Assembly: GCA_900290375.1 (NCBI GenBank)
Contig: OMOF01000668.1
Span: 1 to 34,253, forward strand
From: Candidatus Desulfosporosinus infrequens
GTDB taxonomy: Bacteria > Bacillota > Desulfitobacteriia > Desulfitobacteriales > Desulfitobacteriaceae
Length of the DNA: 34,253 bases
Direction of reading: 5' to 3'
This document shows, piece after piece, positions 17,899 to 26,386 of this stretch (position 1 is the first letter of the stretch; every line of letters begins with the position of its first letter). The notes below the pieces were generated by a model, which searched no databases, had not been told where the DNA came from, and worked only from the letters and a program-made list of their open reading frames with translations. The position numbers and the translations under genes are program-made.

Positions 17899-19488
17899 TT
17901 ACTCCTTTCCTTTGCTTGGGTGCTCAGGACCTTGATTGGTGTCCATCCTAGTCGACTCCTTGACCCCGATTAAGCGAGGGCGAGTACGCATCGCCCACCA
18001 AGGGGCACGAATAAAGGTATCCTTCAAGTCACCCAGACTTAAGGGCGCAATCGGTGTCAAATAAGGTACCCCAAACGAGCGCAAACTACAGAGATAGAAC
18101 AAAATAAACATAAGCCCCATCATAATGCCAACCCCGCCTAAAAAAGCTGCTAATATTATGAGCACAAATCTTAAAATGCGAATTGAAGTTCCCGCCGCAT
18201 AATTAGGTATCACAAAGGTTGCTACAGCGGTTAGGGCTACGACGATCACCGGTATATACCCCACAAAGCCAGCTTCCACCGTAGCTTGGCCTATAACTAG
18301 GCCGCCAACAATACTGACGGATTGTCCGATCGTTCTTGGTAACCTTACCCCTGCTTCTCTTAAAATCTCAAAAAAAGTCTCCATAATTAAGATTTCTACA
18401 TATAACGGAAATGGTAAGTCCTTCCGCGTAATTATTATGACGCCCATCAACTTGTCAGGGATAATTTCCTGATGAAAGGTCATAATCGCTACAGTGACAG
18501 CTGGCAACAAGAGCGCTATATTTAAAGATACGAACCGTATCAGCCGAATAAAAGAAGCGAAGATGAATCCGTTCTCATAATCCTCACTGGCCTGCAACAA
18601 AGAGACAAAGGTTGTCGGAACTACTAAGGTCATCGGAGAGTTATCCACCAGTATTGCGACTCTGCCCTCCATTAATGACCCGGCGATCTTGTCAGGGCGC
18701 TCCGAATACTGTACCAGTGGGAATAAACTAAAAGGCTGGTCTGTGATCATTTCTTCTATAATTCCGCTACCAGCCACGGCATCGATTTGTATTCTGCTAA
18801 TTCTAGTCTTGACCTCTTTGATTAGGCTATCTTCGGCTAAACCTTTTAGGTAACAAAGAGCTACGGTAGTTTTACTGATTGCTCCAACTTCGAGCAACTC
18901 CACTTTAAGCCGACTGGATTTTATCCTTTTGCGGATTAAAAATAAATTAGTTTGGTAATCCTCGACAAAGCCGTCTCTGGGACCACGGACGGCAGGTTCC
19001 GTGATCGGCTCTTCAACCGCTCTTCCCTTGGGACCGGCGACAAAACAAATCAGGGCTTGGCACGAACCCTCCACAACAAGGGCAACTCCTCCGTTGAGAA
19101 CAAAATCCGTTAATTTGAGGAAGTCGCTGGTTTCTTTCGTACTCATGGCGGTCAATAATCGACTTTTGAGGATCTGAATTACGTTCGCTTGAGTGATCTG
19201 GAGGGTGGGGGGTAAAGAAATCATCTCCTGCATGATACCCTTAAGAATAGTGTCACTGCCGGATTTCTCATTAATCATACTCTCAGCAAATACAGCCACA
19301 ACGTTGATCGGTGGTTCGCAATTAAGGGTGAACTCTCGAAAGACGACATCTGCGCATAAATTAAAAATTTCTTGTAACTCCGTTATATTTCGCTCCAGAG
19401 AAATGAAAAGTGGGCGTCTTTCTGTGGGCTCTGCTGCTTGTTTATTGGACCTTTTTGGGCCGGAAAACCCCAAAGTCTTGGCGAGCAA
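17899..19488 (-). CDS. gerAA: Germinant receptor subunit A, GerAA family
   Basis: About 529 aa, usual length. A soluble N-terminal region (NITELQEIF, DVVFREF) is followed from about 290 by membrane helices bearing the conserved LPFPLYVEILIMETFFEI-type segment, RLPRTIGQSVSIVGGLVIGQ and YAAGTSIRILRF. Known: the A subunit works with GerAB and GerAC to sense nutrients and trigger germination. The frame opens at a TTG (19488). A strong AAAGGGGGG ribosome site lies about 25 bases upstream, with no ATG, GTG or TTG at the right distance from it, so the true start is uncertain (perhaps a rare codon about 15 bases earlier). Confidence 0.92.
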   Translation of the reverse strand: MLAKTLGFSGPKRSNKQAAEPTERRPLFISLERNITELQEIFNLCADVVFREFTLNCEPPINVVAVFAESMINEKSGSDTILKGIMQEMISLPPTLQITQANVIQILKSRLLTAMSTKETSDFLKLTDFVLNGGVALVVEGSCQALICFVAGPKGRAVEEPITEPAVRGPRDGFVEDYQTNLFLIRKRIKSSRLKVELLEVGAISKTTVALCYLKGLAEDSLIKEVKTRISRIQIDAVAGSGIIEEMITDQPFSLFPLVQYSERPDKIAGSLMEGRVAILVDNSPMTLVVPTTFVSLLQASEDYENGFIFASFIRLIRFVSLNIALLLPAVTVAIMTFHQEIIPDKLMGVIIITRKDLPFPLYVEILIMETFFEILREAGVRLPRTIGQSVSIVGGLVIGQATVEAGFVGYIPVIVVALTAVATFVIPNYAAGTSIRILRFVLIILAAFLGGVGIMMGLMFILFYLCSLRSFGVPYLTPIAPLSLGDLKDTFIRAPWWAMRTRPRLIGVKESTRMDTNQGPEHPSKGKE

Positions 19489-19587
19489 TGATTTAAGTTT
19501 GATTGGTGGGCCCCCCTTTCCTAAGCTAAGACTTGTCTATTAATATGTCTCTTTTTGTTACATTTATCAAAAGCAAAGTCTCTCTCC

Positions 19588-20682
19588 TTATCTTTTAAAG
19601 TGTTTTTCTAACCTCGCCATACCTAGGAGAAATGTAGGGATGACCAATTCAAATACCATAGCAAACGGAGGCCAATAACTCCTTAAAATTATACTAATTT
19701 GCGAGGCGTTCCCAATGAGAACGTCAGCAACCAACAGCTCAGAAATCGCGCAGATTCCTAAAGCTGTTTTAATTCTTTTCCATTCGAAAAGTTGGGTTAG
19801 ACCCAGGCCCATTAAGTAACTCAGTAACGTCGCTTTGATCATAATTCCACTAATCCAAATAACTAAAAGAGGACTTTCTAACCTTTGTGCAACCTCACTA
19901 AGTTCGATACTTCTTGTTAGCGTCCAAAAAGGAAAGGTAGGCGCACAGGTTTCGCTTGCTCCGAGCACCCCTATGGTGACAACTACGTCCGCAGTTACAA
20001 AAAGGGTTATGGCAATTAGGGTAATCACTCCCTTTTTCTTTAGCTCCGCGGTTTTGTTGCCATAAGGAAATAGCATCGCCAGTATACATATTTCTCCATA
20101 CCAAGCCGCAGGGGCCATTGCGCCTCGGATGATTGGCATTAGTCCCTCTTCCATAACAGGTAGTAATCTACCGACCTCAAAATTTATTAAAGCAAGCAAG
20201 ATGACAATGATAAACCCTAGCAAATAAATACCTATAATAAACTGCACCGCCCGAGCGATAACCTCTAAGCCTTTATACGCACCATAAGACGCCAGAGCCA
20301 CAGCACTGGCTAAGAGCCCTATTCTCGGAGTCAAAGGTAGGGTAGTTATGATAAGAAAGTCTGAAAATTCCCTCAGTACTAATACATCCATAACTAATAA
20401 AAATATTATGTAGGCTATGCCGAAACCCTTGCCCAAAAATCTGCCCATAATAACTTCACAATATTGGAAGATCGTCAGCTTAGGAAAATAACTTCCTAGT
20501 TTACAAACCACAACCAAAGTCAGCAATCCGAAAGTTAGCGGAGGTATTGAGGCCGCTAACCAAGCGGACTCTTGAGCATCTTTGGCTGCAAACCCCGGAA
20601 CATAGATTATAATTGTAGAAGTTACAAATATAAACAACAACATAGCAATCTGAGTTCCAGTGATTTTTTCCTTTTGCTCCAT
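19588..20682 (-). CDS. gerAB: Germinant receptor permease subunit, GerAB family
   Basis: 364 aa from the ATG at 20682, which has AAGGGGAG 7 bases upstream; a longer frame from 20700 overlaps that site. About ten hydrophobic helices; the start KITGTQIAMLLFIFVTSTII and the central region around LLALINFEVGRLLPVMEEGL are typical of the spore permease (APC-like) family. Known: the B subunit is the likely germinant-binding channel protein. First gene of the operon. The identical 60-bp repeat at 20716-20775 lies directly upstream and may bear on its transcription. No clear sigma-G promoter was recognised. Confidence 0.92.
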   Translation of the reverse strand: MEQKEKITGTQIAMLLFIFVTSTIIIYVPGFAAKDAQESAWLAASIPPLTFGLLTLVVVCKLGSYFPKLTIFQYCEVIMGRFLGKGFGIAYIIFLLVMDVLVLREFSDFLIITTLPLTPRIGLLASAVALASYGAYKGLEVIARAVQFIIGIYLLGFIIVILLALINFEVGRLLPVMEEGLMPIIRGAMAPAAWYGEICILAMLFPYGNKTAELKKKGVITLIAITLFVTADVVVTIGVLGASETCAPTFPFWTLTRSIELSEVAQRLESPLLVIWISGIMIKATLLSYLMGLGLTQLFEWKRIKTALGICAISELLVADVLIGNASQISIILRSYWPPFAMVFELVIPTFLLGMARLEKHFKR

Positions 20683-20715
20683 GTTTTTTCTCCCCTTCAT
20701 CTGCTAAGTAAGGCA

Positions 20716-20775
20716 TATGAAAGGAAATAACAAGTCAAAGATGCCTTGGATATTTTGCGTCAGACAAGGAGGTAT
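20716..20775. repeat. 60-bp dispersed repeat, copy 2
   Basis: Identical to 76-135. In this copy AAGGCAT just before and overlapping the repeat (20710-20716) pairs with ATGCCTT inside it. It lies between alr and gerAB, 34 bp from the gerAB start codon. Confidence 0.85.
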
Positions 20776-20780
20776 TTCTC

Positions 20781-20860
20781 CGGAGGTCAGACGACAGAGG
20801 CCAGAGATCAGAACGGGAATACCCCAATCTGACATATCTGGCTTCTGACTCTGACCTCCG
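20781..20860. repeat. 80-bp imperfect inverted repeat
   Basis: CGGAGGTCAGA (20781-20791) is exactly complementary to TCTGACCTCCG (20850-20860), and the inner arms (CAGAGGCCAGA and TCTGGCTTCTG) continue the pairing. It adjoins the 60-bp repeat. The gene-free stretch 20683-21100 holds these repeats and the alr terminator; nothing else was seen. Confidence 0.7.
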
Positions 20861-21014
20861 AGTTTAGGTGAACGCACCGACGCAGTATACACAAAATAGA
20901 CTGGCAGACTGACTGACTGGTTATTTACTTGAATGTGCCTAAAGTCGGATTTGGAATAGCCTTCCTCATCTCACTAGTGTAATATGCCTATTTTAAGATC
21001 TTTCAATGAATAAA

Positions 21015-21051
21015 TAAAAATTAAAAAGCTCACACTTTAAAATGTGAGCTT
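21015..21051 (-). terminator. Terminator after alr
   Basis: AAGCTCACA/TGTGAGCTT, a 9-bp stem with an 8-base loop, followed on the minus strand by a long T-rich run, about 50 bp past the alr stop. Confidence 0.88.
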
Positions 21052-21100
21052 CCTCTTAGAAGCGCGAGATCGGTCTAATAAGAAAGATTCGTCCTTGTCA

Positions 21101-22246
21101 TCATAATTGGGTACTGCTTTCTGGAACAGTAGTTTCTTCTGTATCATTGAGATAGACACGGGGAACTCGTTTGGAAATTCCACAGACCACTTCATAGCTG
21201 ATGGTTCCGAGCCACTCTGCCATTTCTGTCGCCGTAATCTGATCATGACCATCTTTTCCCAAAATCGTCACGACATCTCCCACTTGAACTCCTTGAATCT
21301 TAGTTACTTCCAGCATGGTCTGATCCATGCAGACTCGCCCAACCATCATAGAACGCGTCCCTTGGACTATCATTTCTCCCTGATTAGAAAGAGCCCTCCG
21401 CAACCCATCCGCATACCCTACTGGAATGGTGGCAATACGAGAAGGGTATGCCGCTTGAAATGTACGGCCATAACTTACGGTTTCACCTGTCTTTATACTT
21501 TGGACATGGGACACTTTCGCTTTCCAAGACATCACCGGTTCCAAACCGACATTTCCGCCGATCTGAACAGATGGTGTCAGGCCATAAAGGCTGATTCCCG
21601 GTCGAACAAGTTCAAAGTGAGATTCCGGGAATTGGATGATCGCCGCGCTGTTGGCCGCATGGCGAATCGGTATTGTAAGTCCTGCTGTCTTCAAATTATC
21701 ATAGCAGTCTTGAAAGCGATTTAACTGCTCCCGAGCAAAGGACAGATCCCTAATATCGGCCGTGGCAAAGTGTGTGAAAATCCCTTCGATAAAAAGATTC
21801 GGTAAAGCTGAGATTTTTATAATTTCTGCCAAGTCTTGCTCTTTAAATCCGATCCGGTTCATTCCCGTATCTACTTTGATATGTAATCTCACCGTTTTAT
21901 TTTGTTTCACGGCCGCCTCAGAAAGCGCCTGAGCTTGAGACAAGTGAAAAATGGCAGGAATGATCTCTGCCTTAACTAAAGCATCCAACTGGTCGAGCTC
22001 AGTAGCCCCGATAACCATGACTGTAAGCTCGGGAAACTCCGCTTTAACCTCTAGTGCTTCTTGCAATAGAGCAACGCCAAAACGCTTGACTCCACAAGCT
22101 TGAAGGGTTTTCACAACTGGGATCACTCCATGCCCGTAGGCATCTGCTTTGACAATTGGCATCATTTCGCTGCGGGTATATGCCTGTAACTTGATGAAAT
22201 TTTCTTTTAGAGTTTGTAGATTAACCTCAGCCCATACCTGTCGCAA
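21101..22246 (-). CDS. alr: Alanine racemase
   Basis: 381 aa. PLP-binding Lys33 in IVKADAYGHG, the TIM-barrel motifs HIKVDTGMNRIGF and RPGISLYGLTP, the second-domain catalytic Tyr in ETVSYGRTF, the VGYADG motif and the C-terminal ISYEVVCGISKRVPRVY. It makes D-alanine for peptidoglycan; in spore formers it also acts on spores, where L-alanine can be a germinant. The start is TTG (22246-22244) with GAGGAGGGG upstream, overlapping the 3' end of nnr by about 20 bp. Last gene of the regulator-acpS-nnr-alr run. Confidence 0.96.
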   Translation of the reverse strand: MRQVWAEVNLQTLKENFIKLQAYTRSEMMPIVKADAYGHGVIPVVKTLQACGVKRFGVALLQEALEVKAEFPELTVMVIGATELDQLDALVKAEIIPAIFHLSQAQALSEAAVKQNKTVRLHIKVDTGMNRIGFKEQDLAEIIKISALPNLFIEGIFTHFATADIRDLSFAREQLNRFQDCYDNLKTAGLTIPIRHAANSAAIIQFPESHFELVRPGISLYGLTPSVQIGGNVGLEPVMSWKAKVSHVQSIKTGETVSYGRTFQAAYPSRIATIPVGYADGLRRALSNQGEMIVQGTRSMMVGRVCMDQTMLEVTKIQGVQVGDVVTILGKDGHDQITATEMAEWLGTISYEVVCGISKRVPRVYLNDTEETTVPESSTQL

Positions 22247-23846
22247 CCCTATTTTCCCCTCCTCTTTTTTTCTCTAAAGGTTTCATTTCCACCTCACGCC
22301 GGACTTTAGGCAGCCGATCTGCCACTTCCAAGGCTGTGAATCCTGACCACCCATACTCTATCGCTAAGTCATCTGCAGCTTTCCCATGTAAATATACTCC
22401 CAGGCACGCGGCTTCAAGGGGCGTAACTCCTTGGGCCAACCAAGCGAGAATGCTGCCTGTCAACACATCTCCCGTCCCTCCTGTCCCCAGTCCCGGATTT
22501 CCGGTTGGATTGAAAAAGGCTCGACCGTCCGGAGAAGCAATAATGGTCACAGAACCTTTTAAGACAACTACTGCTTCCCACTCCACAGCTTTAGCCACCG
22601 CAATATCCAAGCGATTGCGCTCGATATCTTCGACACTACACCCGCAAAGCCGGGCCATTTCACCCGGATGAGGGGTAAGAATCAGCGGACCGAGACCATT
22701 TCTCAAACCCAATATGCCCGGTTCTAACGCCACTAGATTAAGCGCATCTGCATCTAAGACGACTGGGCAACCTATGGTTCCCAAAATTTCTTCTAATACC
22801 GTGACAAATTGAGGATTATGAGCTATGCCAGGACCCACGGCTAGAGCTTGGGCCTGATCAGATTGCTTCAAGATGACCGACCAAGCTTCTGCGTTCAAAC
22901 ATTCGTCTCCTGGAGCGGACCAAACGGTCGCCTCCGTAATACTGGCATCTACTTCCTGCGCAATCCCATCGGGGGTAACAATTTGCAACAGTCCAATGCC
23001 GCTGCGCAGAGCACCCCGGCCAGCTAAGACCGCTGCCCCACTCATGCCTTTGGAACCCGCTACAAGAATTCCTTTGCCATGGGTTCCTTTGTGCCCCTTA
23101 AGCTGGCGAACGGGAAGCATATTGTAGGCATCCTCATCGGTTAACACAAACGTGGAGATCCCTTCGTCTGTAAAGTAAGATTTGGGAATGGAAATAGGAT
23201 CCACGACAACCCGCCCACTATATTCTGGACCTTCACCGAGAAAAAGACCCCATTTGGGGAGTCCGAAGGTCACTGTAGTTCGAGCGCGAATCGCCGTACG
23301 GTAAACTTTACCCGTATCGGCCTCCACCCCACTGGGAATGTCGATGGAAATCACCCATCCAGGAGAACAGTTCACTTCATGAATATATTCTTCTATCAAG
23401 CTGGGCAAAGCTCCACGCATACCTATGCCATAAAGTGCATCCACCACGACATCCGCTTGCGCGAGTGCTAAACGTGTCAGACGATGTTGTTTCTCGCCTT
23501 CGATTACAAAGCACTTACCCGTCGTTCCTTGAAAAAGACGTAAATTTATAGCTGCATCTCCTTTGAGTTCCTTAAGTCCAGCAAATAACAGGACCGTGAC
23601 GTCCATGCCCTGGAAAACTAAATGTCGAGCCACTGCCAGGCCATCTCCGCCATTATTTCCCTTGCCAACTAAGATCACTGCTTTTTGGCCGCTTAGATTT
23701 GCCGCTCCTCCTTTACGAAAATGAGACCGAATTTCTTCAACCACAGCCCATGCTGCATTTTCCATCAGGAGCAAACTTGGAATACCATAATGGTGAATAG
23801 CTCTTTCCTCGATCTGCCGCATCTGTTCCGCGCTAACTACACGCAT
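22227..23846 (-). CDS. nnrDE: Bifunctional NAD(P)H-hydrate epimerase / ADP-dependent dehydratase
   Basis: 539 aa. The N-terminal YjeF-N epimerase domain (about 1-215: LLMENAAWAV, GKGNNGGDGLAVARHL, DALYGIGMRG, SIDIPSGVEADTG) is joined to a ribokinase-like dehydratase domain (GSKGMSGAAVLAGRGALRSG, VGPGIA, LTPHPGEMARLCG, GTGGTGDVLTGSI). It repairs damaged NADH/NADPH hydrates. The ATG at 23846 has GGGGTGGGG directly upstream; a GTG nine bases earlier falls in that site. The acpS-nnr-alr order is conserved across Firmicutes. Confidence 0.95.
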   Translation of the reverse strand: MRVVSAEQMRQIEERAIHHYGIPSLLLMENAAWAVVEEIRSHFRKGGAANLSGQKAVILVGKGNNGGDGLAVARHLVFQGMDVTVLLFAGLKELKGDAAINLRLFQGTTGKCFVIEGEKQHRLTRLALAQADVVVDALYGIGMRGALPSLIEEYIHEVNCSPGWVISIDIPSGVEADTGKVYRTAIRARTTVTFGLPKWGLFLGEGPEYSGRVVVDPISIPKSYFTDEGISTFVLTDEDAYNMLPVRQLKGHKGTHGKGILVAGSKGMSGAAVLAGRGALRSGIGLLQIVTPDGIAQEVDASITEATVWSAPGDECLNAEAWSVILKQSDQAQALAVGPGIAHNPQFVTVLEEILGTIGCPVVLDADALNLVALEPGILGLRNGLGPLILTPHPGEMARLCGCSVEDIERNRLDIAVAKAVEWEAVVVLKGSVTIIASPDGRAFFNPTGNPGLGTGGTGDVLTGSILAWLAQGVTPLEAACLGVYLHGKAADDLAIEYGWSGFTALEVADRLPKVRREVEMKPLEKKRGGENRVATGMG

Positions 23847-23951
23847 GCTCCCCACCCCCGGTTCTCTCTTTATATTTTATCTTCTACATTATATCTCTAT
23901 GACAAGTAAGAGCATACTTGGTAAGGGCATTTCATGAAATTGTCCTTACCA

Positions 23952-24308
23952 TCAACTTAAAATCGCAAAGGCCATTGCCTGCGTTCGATTATGAGTTAAA
24001 CTTATTCGAATTTGAGACCCACCCCGAGACTTTACTAACTCCACAGCTCTTGAGCTAAGGTAAACCAGGGGTTCTCCACTCAAATCAGTTAAAATTTCTA
24101 TATCATGCCAGGACAATCTGCACAAACCAGTACCCAATGTTTTAAGTACTGCCTCTTTTCCGGCGAAACGGGCCGCATAACTCTGGATCCCTTTCCCGTT
24201 TAAGTTCTCCCGCTCTCGCGTTGTGAAAAGACGTTCAGGCAACTTAGGCTGCCGTTTAAACGCAATAACAAAACGTTCAATTTCGATGATATCAATGCCA
24301 GGATACAT
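23952..24308 (-). CDS. acpS: Holo-[acyl-carrier-protein] synthase
   Basis: 118 aa, standard. GIDIIEIERF holds the metal-binding Asp; ARFAGKEAVLKTLGTG holds the catalytic Glu and Lys; ISLTHNRTQAMAFAIL ends the fold. It moves phosphopantetheine from CoA to apo-ACP for fatty acid synthesis. GGAG lies 9 bases before the ATG. It begins 15 bp after the GntR-RCK_C gene, implying co-transcription with that regulator. Confidence 0.95.
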   Translation of the reverse strand: MYPGIDIIEIERFVIAFKRQPKLPERLFTTRERENLNGKGIQSYAARFAGKEAVLKTLGTGLCRLSWHDIEILTDLSGEPLVYLSSRAVELVKSRGGSQIRISLTHNRTQAMAFAILS

Positions 24309-24323
24309 TCTGCTTGCTCCAAA

Positions 24324-24935
24324 TCATAAAATTAATTGTTGCAACTTTTCTTGTCCCTCGGATGACCCCGCTGCTAAAAGAACATCTTCGCCACGCAGGA
24401 CAAAACCAGCTTCCGGAGAAAATTGTTCAAAGCCGTCTCGAACCACAGCAATAATAGTTGTTCCAGTACGCTCTCGAATCTTTAATTCCCGCAAGGTTTT
24501 CCCAATTGCCGGAGAAGTTTTTCCAATTTCGATTTCCCCAACATCCAGCCAACGGGACATTATTCGATCAGCATATCCCCGCAATTTGAGTAAATGGCTT
24601 TCAATTTTTAAATCATTTTCACGTCTTATATCCATAAGTTTTTTTAAATCTTCTAGAAAAACCTGGATTTCTCCTTTTTGATTAAACGATTTAATAAATT
24701 TTTCTGCCATAGCTTTTGACGTGACAGTAATCCCTACACCTTGACTAACTACAACAACCCCAATATTCTGTAAAATCGCGATGGCACGGCGAATGGTTTC
24801 CGGCGAAACATTATACCGCCCTGCCAAAGTAGAACGACCATGAATTTTTTCTCCTTCATGGTATTCTCCCATCATAATGGCGTGAGCTAAATCGATGGCA
24901 ATTTCCTGGTAACGTGCTTGGTCCAATACCTTCAA
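24324..24935 (-). CDS. GntR-RCK_C (BusR-like) transcription regulator, possible c-di-AMP sensor
   Basis: 203 aa. N-terminal GntR winged helix (RYQEIAIDLAHAIMMGEY, STLAGRYNVSPETIRRAIAIL), a helical connector about 85-120 (EDLKKLMDIRRENDLKIESH), and a C-terminal RCK_C/TrkA-C domain (IGKTLRELKIRERTGTTIIA, FSPEAGFVLRGEDVLLAAG). This is the domain order and size of BusR, the c-di-AMP-dependent repressor of osmolyte uptake. Ligand and targets here are inferred. No osmolyte transporter is adjacent; instead it heads the acpS-nnr-alr run. A TATAAT-type -10 lies just upstream, near 24955-24960. Confidence 0.85.
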   Translation of the reverse strand: MKVLDQARYQEIAIDLAHAIMMGEYHEGEKIHGRSTLAGRYNVSPETIRRAIAILQNIGVVVVSQGVGITVTSKAMAEKFIKSFNQKGEIQVFLEDLKKLMDIRRENDLKIESHLLKLRGYADRIMSRWLDVGEIEIGKTSPAIGKTLRELKIRERTGTTIIAVVRDGFEQFSPEAGFVLRGEDVLLAAGSSEGQEKLQQLIL

Positions 24936-24990
24936 CCCCTTACTTATTTATCCTATTATAACATAGCCAACTTCAGGCGACATCATCCAA

Positions 24991-25019
24991 TTGACTCGTG
25001 ACAACCCTTATGTTACAAT
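24991..25019 (+). promoter_or_regulatory. Promoter of the small proline-rich gene
   Basis: TTGACT (24991-24996), a 17-bp spacer, TACAAT (25014-25019). The spacer and -10 also form most of an inverted repeat (ACAACC...GGTTGT, about 25001-25027), which could act as an operator. Confidence 0.72.
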
Positions 25020-25025
25020 AAGGTT

Positions 25026-25226
25026 GTTAGTAAGAAAATGTTATATATCCTAGCTGGGACTCATCTAAAACTTATACTTACTAACATAGTACCTAAAAAG
25101 CGGCTGACAAACTAGTTGCAGCCGGAGTAGTCTTAGAAATCAGTGTTTTTGCGTACTTGGGAAAGAAAGCTCATTCAGTACGCAACTCCTATAATCGAAA
25201 TTAAACTTTAAAGGAGGCGGTGTCAA
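25026..25226 (+). ncRNA. Structured ~200-nt 5' leader (unassigned)
   Basis: Three stems can be read in order: GTTAGTAAG (25026-25034) with CTTACTAAC (25077-25085); CGGCTG (25101-25106) with CAGCCG (25119-25124); GCGTACT (25151-25157) with AGTACGC (25177-25183). They fill the leader between the promoter and the ribosome site of the 61-aa gene. No known riboswitch family or T-box is recognised. The status as a regulatory RNA is inferred. Confidence 0.45.
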
Positions 25227-25412
25227 ATGTCTGAACGTCTTAACAACGACCAAATAATCCAACGGATCACAGAGGCCAATTCAGATCTGAAACGTTACTT
25301 AAACTTAGCACCAGGCCTTAAACCAACTCCACCTCAGCCTATAACCCCTAATGAATATTTCCAGGATTTGATTCTCACACCCCTGTCTCCTCAGCCCACT
25401 TTACAGCCTTAA
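25227..25412 (+). CDS. Small proline-rich protein of unknown function
   Basis: 61 aa. The ATG has an ideal AAGGAGG site 8 bases upstream, a good promoter about 200 bp before it and a terminator after it, so it is very likely expressed despite its size. The first half looks helical (NNDQIIQRITEANSDLKRYL); the second is proline-rich (KPTPPQPITPNE, LTPLSPQPTLQP). No signal peptide, membrane segment or cysteine. It is one of only two plus-strand genes in the window, between the BusR-like regulator and the radical SAM gene. Not recognised. Confidence 0.72.
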   Translation: MSERLNNDQIIQRITEANSDLKRYLNLAPGLKPTPPQPITPNEYFQDLILTPLSPQPTLQP

Positions 25413-25444
25413 CAACAGGTTATTCATAAGATCCGCCTTTGAAT

Positions 25445-25470
25445 GCGATCCCTCGGGGTCGCTATTTCTT
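25445..25470 (+). terminator. Terminator after the small proline-rich gene
   Basis: GCGATCC, loop CTCG, GGGTCGC, followed by TATTTCTTT, 33 bases past the stop. It overlaps the 3' end of the convergent radical SAM gene. Confidence 0.65.
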
Positions 25471-26379
25471 TGCCCTTTTCCCTTGCCATGTATCTCGTCG
25501 TGCTAATTCCTCATCAATTGCATTGAGAACTTCCCATTTTTTGCGGCTCCAGAGCGGGCCAAGGAGAGTATCAGGTGGCCCGTCTCCAGTTAAACGCTGA
25601 ATAACTATTTCAGGAGGTAGGATTTCTAAAATGTCAACTACGAGCGAAACATAATCATCTTTCGTCATCAGCTCAAATGGTTCGCGCTGATAAATTGCCG
25701 CCAATGGGGTTCCTTTTAAAATATGGAGCAAATGAATCTTGATCCCTTGGAGAGGCATCTTCGCAACCGCTTGTGCAGTAGCCATCATCTCAGCTTTTGT
25801 TTCCCCAGGCAAGCCGAGAATTATATGGACACAAACTCGGATTCCTCGTGAGTGCAACATCTCAAGGCCCTTCAGGAATTGGGCATAGTTATGACCTCTT
25901 TCAATCCATTGCATAGTTCGATCATGAATACTTTGCAACCCCAGTTCGACCCACAAATAGGTTCTCTGATTCAGCTCTTCCAAATAATCCAACACATTCT
26001 CTGGCAAGCAGTCCGGCCTGGTTGAGATGGCTAGCCCTACAACGTTCTCCTCCGCCAAGGCTGCTTCATAGACCTCATGCAACCTCTCTACTGGTGCATA
26101 AGTATTGGTATAGGCTTGAAAATAAGCAATATAGTTGGCATAGGGCCATTTTTTCTTCATCCTTGCCGTCACTTCAATAAACTGATCGTGCAGGGATAAC
26201 CCCTGTTTTCCGGCAAAGTCCCCGGACCCCCGTTCGCTACAATAGACACACCCATCCCGCCCTAACGTCCCATCCCGGTTAGGGCAGGTAAATCCAGCGT
26301 CCAAGGAGACCTTAAAGATTTTTCCACCGAACCTTTCCCGCAAATGTTCATTAAAGGTGTGATATCGTTTCTGTTGCAT
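25462..26379 (-). CDS. Radical SAM protein, TIGR01212/YhcC-like
   Basis: About 305 aa. The N-terminus KRYHTFNEHLRERFGGKIFK and the cluster region FTCPNRDGTLGRDGCVYC (CxnCxxC, the Elp3-like spacing of this family) bind 4Fe-4S and SAM. Further on lie AISTRPDCLP, WVELGLQSIHDRTM and HIILGLPGET. Substrate unknown. The ATG at 26379 is 8 bases after the stop of the upstream fusion gene and has no ribosome site of its own, so translation is probably coupled; a longer frame from a GTG at 26427 would overlap that gene. Confidence 0.88.
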   Translation of the reverse strand: MQQKRYHTFNEHLRERFGGKIFKVSLDAGFTCPNRDGTLGRDGCVYCSERGSGDFAGKQGLSLHDQFIEVTARMKKKWPYANYIAYFQAYTNTYAPVERLHEVYEAALAEENVVGLAISTRPDCLPENVLDYLEELNQRTYLWVELGLQSIHDRTMQWIERGHNYAQFLKGLEMLHSRGIRVCVHIILGLPGETKAEMMATAQAVAKMPLQGIKIHLLHILKGTPLAAIYQREPFELMTKDDYVSLVVDILEILPPEIVIQRLTGDGPPDTLLGPLWSRKKWEVLNAIDEELARRDTWQGKRAKK

Positions 26380-26386
26380 AATTACG

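Noticed and set aside
25026-25226. T-box, SAM or other known riboswitch in the small-gene leader
   Set aside because: No conserved core of a known class was found.
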